The notes under the pieces were generated by a model that saw nothing but the letters and a program-made list of their open reading frames with translations, made no database searches and had not been told where the DNA came from. From assembly GCA_023140195.1 (NCBI GenBank), contig JAGLME010000025.1, positions 1 through 38,945 on the forward strand: 38,945 bases of DNA, read 5' to 3'. A program made the translations under genes and the position numbers. Positions 34,662 through 38,945 of this stretch are shown piece by piece (the stretch's first letter is position 1; the number at the start of each line of letters is the position of its first letter). Source of the stretch: Thermoplasmata archaeon. Lineage in GTDB: Archaea; Thermoplasmatota; Thermoplasmata; RBG-16-68-12; SOIM01.

Positions 34662-34737
34662 TGAGAAACATGGATGTGCGAGGGGCTTTCGGATCACGGT
34701 GGGAGGCACAAGCCGAGGTTCTAGAAACCTTCAAGAT

Positions 34738-35202
34738 TCAGACTCTTTCCGACTTCTTCGCATTGCGAAGAATGGTCTTTTCTTGATTCTCTCTGAAAGT
34801 AATATCATATTCCCTGAAGATAGAATCTCTTCCAAGTACACAATAGGGTATCTGTCCAAGTTTTTTGGGAATGCATGCGTCAATATCCTTCAAAACACAA
34901 ATGACATTCGAGCCCTTCAGAAGCTCGATATCGACAAGGCCATCCCAATTCTCGAATGAACCACCAGCACCATCTGCAGTGCTTTCTCCTGTATGTCGAA
35001 GCTCTAGTATCTCAGCTATCTCAGTGTCCACGAAGGTCACAGTAGCACCCGAATCAATCAGAGCATACGTCTTGAGAGAGGCATTTGTATCTGGATTGAT
35101 CAAACGAATGTTGATGAGAGGCAAGTGAATCGTCTTTCCACGAAGGTCGTATGAAAGATACCTCTGTGTAATCGGCCTGATTCTCTTCCTAGAAAGTGGC
35201 AA
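34738..35202 (-). CDS. Retropepsin-like aspartic protease (154 aa)
   Basis: A clan AA aspartic protease domain. The catalytic triad is in ALIDSGATVTFVD (about residues 47-59). The second conserved block is CVLGRDSIFREYDITF (about 121-136), where retropepsins have their hydrophobic-hydrophobic-Gly motif. The single domain implies an obligate dimer. Small proteins of this kind are common in archaea and bacteria, often next to a DUF5678 gene, as here, but their substrates are unknown. TTG 35202 is used, with GAGGGG about eight bases upstream, overlapping the stop of the previous gene. Confidence 0.8.
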   Translation of the reverse strand: MPLSRKRIRPITQRYLSYDLRGKTIHLPLINIRLINPDTNASLKTYALIDSGATVTFVDTEIAEILELRHTGESTADGAGGSFENWDGLVDIELLKGSNVICVLKDIDACIPKKLGQIPYCVLGRDSIFREYDITFRENQEKTILRNAKKSERV

Positions 35203-35215
35203 GAGCTATACCCCT

Positions 35216-35509
35216 CTAAAGAAGCATAATTCGATTCTTAGGTAGTTTCGCCACAAAAGGTTCTTTGCCTGGCCTCTTTTTCCTGACTTCCTCCAGGACT
35301 TCCTTCAATCGCTCACCAGTGCTGACTACTTCTTTGTCCACCATGGCAACCCAAACATTGACAAAAGAATCGCTCTTGTGGGAAGACACAAGGTGCTCCA
35401 ATTCGCTCATAGAATTACCTTCACTACTTTTCGGGCGCATTTCGCTGTCCTCCTCAGCGATTTTGAATCTCTTATCTGACTTCGATTCAGACCTCTTCCC
35501 TGGATTCAT
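35216..35509 (-). CDS. DUF5678-like protein, partner of the protease (97 aa)
   Basis: The C-terminal half (VNVWVAMVDKEVVSTGERLKEV, then KRPGKEPFVAKLPKN) has the DUF5678 pattern. The first 45 residues are charged and probably disordered. I start at ATG 35509 because the strong TATA box at 35525-35533 puts transcription start at or near it, which means a leaderless message. The frame opens further upstream, to 35542, but that would overlap the TATA box. It forms a two-gene operon with the protease, separated by 13 bases. Confidence 0.7.
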   Translation of the reverse strand: MNPGKRSESKSDKRFKIAEEDSEMRPKSSEGNSMSELEHLVSSHKSDSFVNVWVAMVDKEVVSTGERLKEVLEEVRKKRPGKEPFVAKLPKNRIMLL

Positions 35510-35524
35510 AGTAATCTTCGTTTG

Positions 35525-35533
35525 TATATATAA
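35525..35533 (-). promoter_or_regulatory. TATA box of the DUF5678-protease operon
   Basis: TTATATATA on the minus strand, an unusually strong archaeal TATA box, centred about 20-25 bases before ATG 35509. Confidence 0.7.
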
Positions 35534-35635
35534 TTTCCTCACGGCTTTAAGCTTTCTGTGTTTGTGCTGGCTTTGATAACTAAATGGCTACAAGACCGCC
35601 CATCGATCTCGCAAGTGTTGATGACAAAGGCGAGA

Positions 35636-35785
35636 GCGTATTTAATCTACGCCCTACAAGTAGCCTAATACCCCTGCTCTTCGCAACATACGATTATTGT
35701 CCCTAGGTCTCGGATAGAGGAGGGGTTCCTGCTATGTTGCGGAGCATTAGAGGGCGTACTATCGGCTTGGCAATGCTTGAGCCGA
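35636..35785 (+). ncRNA. Candidate structured RNA with nested helices
   Basis: Nested pairings: TACGCCCT (35648-35655) with AGGGCGTA (35751-35758); CTAAT (35665-35669) with ATTAG (35746-35750); GCTC (35676-35679) with GAGC (35742-35745); CGCAACATA (35682-35690) with TATGTTGCG (35733-35741); CCCT (35701-35704) with AGGG (35721-35724). A second hairpin, TCGGCT/AGCCGA, follows (35762-35785). TACGC can also pair with an upstream GCGTA (35636-35640), so two exclusive folds are possible. I do not find the core motifs of RNase P or SRP RNA. The strand is assumed to be plus from the TATTTAAT box at 35639-35646, and could be wrong. Confidence 0.45.
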
Positions 35786-35934
35786 ATTGAGACGAAACCG
35801 AGAGAACCGAGGAAACCGAAAGAGGAGGGGGAGATATGGGGGGAAGTAAGACTTCTCCGTGAGAGGACGCGGTTGAATTAAGCCTCTACGCCCGATCTCC
35901 TGACTACTCGTCCTATCCAGATATGACTTTGATG
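35786..35934. other. Purine-rich stretch with small hairpins, no gene
   Basis: Holds repeats of AACCGA (35796-35820) and hairpins GAAGT-AAG-ACTTC (near 35843) and AGAGG/CCTCT, enclosed by GGAGAT (near 35830) and ATCTCC (near 35895). It may be the 3' part of the RNA proposed at 35636. No protein frame is supported. Confidence 0.35.
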
Positions 35935-35962
35935 ATTCCTTTAATCATTTCATTAAAGGAAT
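35935..35962. repeat. Perfect 11-base inverted repeat before the tRNA
   Basis: ATTCCTTTAAT, six bases, ATTAAAGGAAT. It is followed by an A-rich stretch and by a strong TTATATAT box at about 35991-35998, the probable promoter of the tRNA at 36045. The repeat could end the upstream transcript or be an operator. Confidence 0.5.
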
Positions 35963-36044
35963 TGCTTTATCCATGGAAGAAAAAGCAGGGTTATATATGA
36001 TTCCGCCCATACTCTCTATCGCACCATGTTGGAATGGTGAAAAT

Positions 36045-36116
36045 GCCCGCGTGGTGTAATGGAAAGCATACTGTTCCTCGCAAACAGAGATTGTCGTTCG
36101 AATCGGCACGCGGGCT
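36045..36116 (+). tRNA. tRNA, anticodon reads UCG (Arg) but C at position 33
   Basis: The cloverleaf is complete: acceptor GCCCGCG/CGCGGGC, D-arm GTGT/GCAT, anticodon stem CTGTT/AACAG, T-arm TGTCG/CGGCA with loop TTCGAAT. CCA is not encoded. The anticodon loop is CCTCGCA, so the anticodon by position is TCG (36078-36080), which would be Arg. However, position 33 is C where U is almost invariant and position 37 is C where a purine is usual. It could be a true tRNA-Arg, a variant, or a decayed gene. The discriminator would be U. Confidence 0.75.
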
Positions 36117-36221
36117 TCCTAAACCTATATAGGTTCGACGCACTTTAACTTTTTGCGTGTCTCTGAGATTCATTTTTGGCAACCCTTAATATCGATTGTA
36201 CCCTCTGCGCTCTCGGAGGAA

Positions 36222-36340
36222 TAGCCTCACGTCATACGCACGTTGTTCACCACTTCTTGTGTTTTGGCGTGAGGCTACTCAAACACCACCGCGAAGTCTA
36301 TTAGCCCACATTCTATTCTGAATCTCGGTGAACAACGTGC
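36222..36340. ncRNA. Candidate pseudoknotted RNA
   Basis: Stem A: TAGCCTCACG (36222-36231) pairs with CGTGAGGCTA (36268-36277), a perfect 10 bp. Stem B: GCACGTTGTTCACC (36238-36251), inside the loop of stem A, pairs with GGTGAACAACGTGC (36327-36340) outside it, a perfect 14 bp. Together they form an H-type pseudoknot topology. Two such perfect stems in a 310-base gap between tRNAs point to a structured RNA or to two alternative folds. No known family is recognised and the strand is not determined. Confidence 0.45.
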
Positions 36341-36426
36341 AATCGGTTGAGATAAGTTTCCAGATAGAAAGCAATATCGTGAGCCAGAGTGTAGACATCT
36401 TTTCACAAGTTGAGCTAACTACAGAG

Positions 36427-36511
36427 TGCGAGGGTTGGGATTTGAACCCAAGGACCTCTGCAGGACCAGGCCCTCAACCTGGCGCCGTTGACCATGCTTG
36501 GCTACCCTCGC
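36427..36511 (-). tRNA. tRNA-Leu (GAG)
   Basis: Class II tRNA: acceptor GCGAGGG/CCCTCGC with discriminator A, anticodon stem CCAGG/CCTGG around TTGAGGG (anticodon GAG), long variable arm, T-loop TTCAAAT. No intron and no encoded CCA. It lies seven bases downstream of tRNA-Ser, probably in one transcript. Confidence 0.93.
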
Positions 36512-36532
36512 GTTTGAGCGCTGAGGGGGAGA

Positions 36533-36556
36533 TTTTCGAACCTCTTTATGAGGTTT
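36533..36556 (-). other. tRNA-Ser T-loop intron (24 bases)
   Basis: On the minus strand: outer helix GGGAG/CTCCC, central 4-bp helix TTCG/CGAA, three-base bulges AAA and AAT, inner hairpin AACCTC-ATAAA-GAGGTT. This is a canonical bulge-helix-bulge; cutting after the second base of each bulge removes 24 bases and leaves TTCGAAT. Confidence 0.85.
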
Positions 36557-36589
36557 TTCGAACTCCCGCGGTGCAGAACACCACCGACT

Positions 36590-36605
36590 ATCTTGGATGA
36601 GATCT
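36590..36605 (-). other. tRNA-Ser anticodon-loop intron (16 bases)
   Basis: Central helix CTTG/CAAG, bulges AGA and ATA, inner hairpin GAT-CTC-ATC. Canonical BHB at 37/38; splicing leaves the loop CTTGAGA. At 16 bases it is near the short end for such introns. Confidence 0.85.
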
Positions 36606-36698
36606 CTCAAGGCCGGCGCCTTGGTCCGGGCTTAGCTACCTCAGCGCAGACCAACTAAAACGATTTGCTGTTATTGAAGTTATCGGGTTTGTGGGTGG

Positions 36699-38324
36699 TC
36701 ATTCCTGGAAAAGAGTCAGTACATCCAACTCGAAGGCGGCGGTCGGGTTGGCTAGCTCATAGTGGGTTATCAGTTCGGGATGGAGTTCTCCGAAGACACC
36801 TATCTCCTTTCCATCCTTGACGGCAGTTGCGCAGCGACCGCTCAGGAACCTCGCGTCCTTCTTGGTCTTGATTTCGTTATCCAAGCCAACATCTCTCAGT
36901 ATGGACTCTACGACCGATTTCATCTCAGTGAAGCTGGCCTTGGCATGACAGGATATCCCCGCCAGTTTCCTGGCGTTCTTTCCCTTCTTGACCACGTCGC
37001 CCACCTCGAAGATTCGTTGCGGGAGCTCATGATGCTTGTTGGCCCTCAACACGTACAACAGTGAAGGTATGATTGTGGCCCGGACGCAGGTGTGGTCCAC
37101 GGTAATGGGATTCCTGACCTTGGTGATGTCCTCCTCTTCGGTTCCGACCTGTTCCTGGATGCTGGAAAGCGTGAGAGTGGAAACCTCCTGGTACCCGTAG
37201 CCCACCATCAAGTCGGTCAGCTTGGCGCAGAAGTCGTTCAGAGGCAGCAAAGAACCGAAGGTCAGCTCTTTGGGGAAGTTGTCCTCTATATTCTCATAGC
37301 CGAAAGCGATGGCCATGTCCTCGGTCAGGTCGACGGGATGCAGCACATCGTTCCTGTAAGCAGGTATCTGGACCTCGAGAGCATCGCCTTTGATCTCAAC
37401 CCCGTACCTCATCCTCTCCAGGTGCTTGGCGATCTGCTCAGCGCTCTCAGATATCCCTATCCAGTCATTCGCGTAGTCCGCCTTGAGCTCCTTGACAGTG
37501 GGACTGAAATCGGGTGTTGTCAACGTCTTATCGTGGTACTTCACCTCAACCGATTCGAGCTTGGCTCCTCTCTCGGCCAGTGCGGTGGCAATGATGTTCA
37601 AAGCAGTGTCACATCCCGCAAGGTCGGTGCCGGTAACATCCAGGAACAGATTCCTGGTCCATTCGGTAACCGTTGTAAGGACTCCGTTGATTATGGGTGG
37701 GAATGAAATGACGTCGTCGTTCTTGTCCACTATCAGTGGATACATGTCCAATTCTTCCAGTATGAACGCGTAGTCGATCCCCTTCTCATGCTTCTGGAGG
37801 ATCTCTTCCATGTCCATCATCTCCGTCTTGGCCAACGGAACGAATCTCACGCTTTTCGGGTCGACCGCTTTGTAAGTGTAGGGCGGGACGACCTTGTCGA
37901 AGTCGTGGACACCTATCGAGACCTTGGCCCTCTTTCTCCCCAGCGTCGCATGGAGCTTCTCCTGAACGTCCATAAGGGACTTCACCAGATAATCCGTCAT
38001 CTCGACATTCTTCACGATGCCTGCGACAATAAAAGGTCTCACGTTCTCCACCGATCTGTCGACCTCTAAGACGACGTCCGATTCCTCGACTGGGTATGTC
38101 TTCAGACCCGTCTCTATTCCGAAGAAACCCCTCAACGCCCTTGCGACACCTTCAACCGAGTACAGGTCGGGCCTGTTTGGAAAGAACTCTATTTCAATCT
38201 CGTCACCCTCGACGCCCTCAATCGAGGCGCCCATCATGGGGACCTTCTCAATGAGCTCCTCCAGCGGGATCTCCTTGCCGATCAGGTCTATCAGATCGTG
38301 GTAGTCCAGAGATATGTTTGGCAT
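36699..38324 (-). CDS. pheT: Phenylalanyl-tRNA synthetase beta subunit, archaeal type
   Basis: A 541-aa protein of the short archaeal/eukaryotic PheRS beta type, without the N-terminal tRNA-binding extension of bacterial PheT. It starts MPNISLDYHDLIDLIG. The B3/B4 editing region (about 90-275, with NGVLTTVTEWTRNLFLDVTGTD) hydrolyses Tyr-tRNA(Phe). B5 (about 280-350, NDVLHPVDLTEDMAIAFGYENI) and the catalytic-like fold (about 370-541, ending FGELHPELITHYEL) complete it. It works with PheS, which is not in the window. ATG 38324 has GAGGT upstream. Confidence 0.95.
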   Translation of the reverse strand: MPNISLDYHDLIDLIGKEIPLEELIEKVPMMGASIEGVEGDEIEIEFFPNRPDLYSVEGVARALRGFFGIETGLKTYPVEESDVVLEVDRSVENVRPFIVAGIVKNVEMTDYLVKSLMDVQEKLHATLGRKRAKVSIGVHDFDKVVPPYTYKAVDPKSVRFVPLAKTEMMDMEEILQKHEKGIDYAFILEELDMYPLIVDKNDDVISFPPIINGVLTTVTEWTRNLFLDVTGTDLAGCDTALNIIATALAERGAKLESVEVKYHDKTLTTPDFSPTVKELKADYANDWIGISESAEQIAKHLERMRYGVEIKGDALEVQIPAYRNDVLHPVDLTEDMAIAFGYENIEDNFPKELTFGSLLPLNDFCAKLTDLMVGYGYQEVSTLTLSSIQEQVGTEEEDITKVRNPITVDHTCVRATIIPSLLYVLRANKHHELPQRIFEVGDVVKKGKNARKLAGISCHAKASFTEMKSVVESILRDVGLDNEIKTKKDARFLSGRCATAVKDGKEIGVFGELHPELITHYELANPTAAFELDVLTLFQE

Positions 38325-38408
38325 GGAACCTCTCGTGAAAAGGAGATAAGGGTATATGAAAGTTTATTCCAAATGGATACCGGCAAAAACCTGGGTTGTT
38401 TGTGGAAG

Positions 38409-38828
38409 TCAGAGATGCTTCTTTATCTCGGTCTCCAGCATCACTTTGGGCATTGCACCCACTATCTGGTCCGCCAGCTCTCCGTCCTTGAAGACCAGCA
38501 GTGTCGGGATGCTCATAACGTGATACCTCAACGATATGGCCTGGTTCTCATCCGTATTGAGCTTACCAAACGCTATTTGCCCCTTGTACTCCTGTGCCAG
38601 CTCCTCGACTATCGGAGCTATCATCTTGCACGGACCGCACCACGGCGCCCAGCAATCGATCACCGACACCTCGTACTTGTTCACAAAATCATCAAAGCTA
38701 GAATCCGTAACCTCGACTGGCCCCGAAGGCCAACTACTCGAACCTTGTTCTTCAGACATACTCTCCCTCATTCGCTTCAGTTTCTCTTCCCTAATGCGCT
38801 CCAGCTCTGGATCGCTCTGTTCGGACAT
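38409..38828 (-). CDS. Thioredoxin with charged N-terminal extension (139 aa)
   Basis: The thioredoxin fold covers about residues 38-139: active site WAPWCGPCKM, cis-Pro in SIPTLLVF, and the end GAMPKVMLETEI. The first 37 residues form an acidic/basic helix (SDPELERIREEKLKRMRE) like the N-terminus of archaeal PDCD5-type proteins, followed by a Ser/Gly linker. Reduces disulfides in the cytoplasm. The gene is single, with its own promoter region upstream (AT-rich near 38845-38860). Confidence 0.93.
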   Translation of the reverse strand: MSEQSDPELERIREEKLKRMRESMSEEQGSSSWPSGPVEVTDSSFDDFVNKYEVSVIDCWAPWCGPCKMIAPIVEELAQEYKGQIAFGKLNTDENQAISLRYHVMSIPTLLVFKDGELADQIVGAMPKVMLETEIKKHL

Positions 38829-38908
38829 TGCGTACCCATCAAGATATTTTGGGCTAATTAACCTTTGCTTTCACTTGGCCGGATTTCAGATCGGTCCCGG
38901 ATGGAGAA

Positions 38909-38945
38909 TGGGCCCAGAGAGATTTGAACTCTCGACCTCCCGGTT
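38909..38945 (-). tRNA. tRNA, 3' part only, probably Ile (GAU)
   Basis: The T-arm (GAGAG, TTCAAAT, CTCTC), acceptor 3' strand TGGGCCC and discriminator A are present. The variable region and anticodon stem (AACCGGGAGGTC) fit archaeal tRNA-Ile, but the anticodon lies outside the window. Confidence 0.8.

Larger units (their letters stand above)
36519..36645 (-). tRNA. tRNA-Ser (UGA) with two BHB introns
   Basis: The 127-base gene gives an 87-base tRNA once two introns are removed: 16 bases at 37/38 and 24 bases in the T-loop at 59/60. Acceptor GCTGAGG/CCTCAGC, discriminator G (as in archaeal tRNA-Ser), anticodon TGA (36607-36609), stem CCGGC/GTCGG, variable arm GGTG/CACC, T-stem GGGAG/CTCCC. 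Without splicing out the second intron the T-arm cannot form a normal seven-base loop; with it the loop becomes TTCGAAT. Confidence 0.9.

Noticed and set aside
34369..34959. 196-aa plus-strand frame across the CxxC gene and protease
   Set aside because: It runs antisense to two supported genes and their promoter; no domain or ribosome site.
35610..35670. Box C/D guide RNA (TTGATGA near 35618)
   Set aside because: A C-box-like match only; no CTGA D box at the proper distance.
35796..35820. Short AACCGA repeats as a CRISPR or tandem repeat
   Set aside because: Only three or four copies of six bases with no spacers of constant length.
35636..35900. RNase P RNA or SRP RNA
   Set aside because: I looked for their conserved core motifs on both strands and did not find them.
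37092..37706. 204-aa open frame on the plus strand within pheT
   Set aside because: It is antisense to a well-conserved synthetase gene and has no motif; a shadow frame.
1..38945. Mobile element or prophage
   Set aside because: No transposase, integrase or phage gene, and no attachment-site duplication seen next to the tRNAs.

Overview
The window is archaeal. It encodes an archaeal-type phenylalanyl-tRNA synthetase beta subunit, tRNA genes with bulge-helix-bulge (BHB) introns, TATA-type promoters with short or leaderless transcripts, and many signalling families typical of Euryarchaeota and Thermoplasmatota (KaiC-like ATPases, DUF835, V4R, multi-PAS kinases). A Thermoplasmatota-related lineage is my best guess from gene content, but the sequence alone does not fix it. 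I see no transposase, phage gene or CRISPR array.

Layout. (1) 1-2500: the end of a surface/secreted protein, then small genes: a 76-aa CxxC protein, a 40-aa protein and a zinc-ribbon protein. (2) 2513-16098, minus strand: two signalling operons. The upstream one is STAS-like protein, histidine kinase, receiver. The downstream one is receiver, kinase, receiver, hybrid kinase, PAS-only sensor, large membrane kinase. Several genes are coupled by ATGA overlaps. (3) 16352-22092: a second 40-aa gene, a winged-helix gene, then a 1508-aa multi-PAS/PocR kinase with its own receiver. (4) 22116-25828, minus: an internally duplicated transcription regulator and a membrane-anchored TPR/winged-helix protein. 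(5) 26085-33469, plus: a tight eight-gene operon with four KaiC/RadA-like ATPases, one degenerate ATPase and three membrane proteins (V4R, ASCH-like, 7TM-DUF835). (6) 33446-35509: a second winged-helix gene, a second CxxC gene, and a DUF5678/retropepsin pair. (7) 35550-38945: probable structured RNAs, three complete tRNAs and one cut by the window edge, pheT and a thioredoxin.

How it fits together. Small paralogues (two CxxC proteins, two 40-aa proteins, two winged-helix proteins) are spread across and around the signalling genes. Several of the promoters share a dyad, TTATC-N6-GATAA, placed 12-13 bases upstream of a TTTTAA TATA box. The two minus-strand kinase operons have promoters identical at 32 of 33 bases. 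This suggests one co-regulated signalling regulon. Input would come from PAS, GAF, Cache, PocR and V4R sensors, output from receivers and winged-helix proteins, with KaiC-like ATPases as an added hub. The least expected items are the KaiC-like operon, the paired 40-aa genes with the shared dyad, a tRNA-Ser(UGA) with two introns (one in the T-loop), and two intergenic regions with strong RNA-like inverted repeats.
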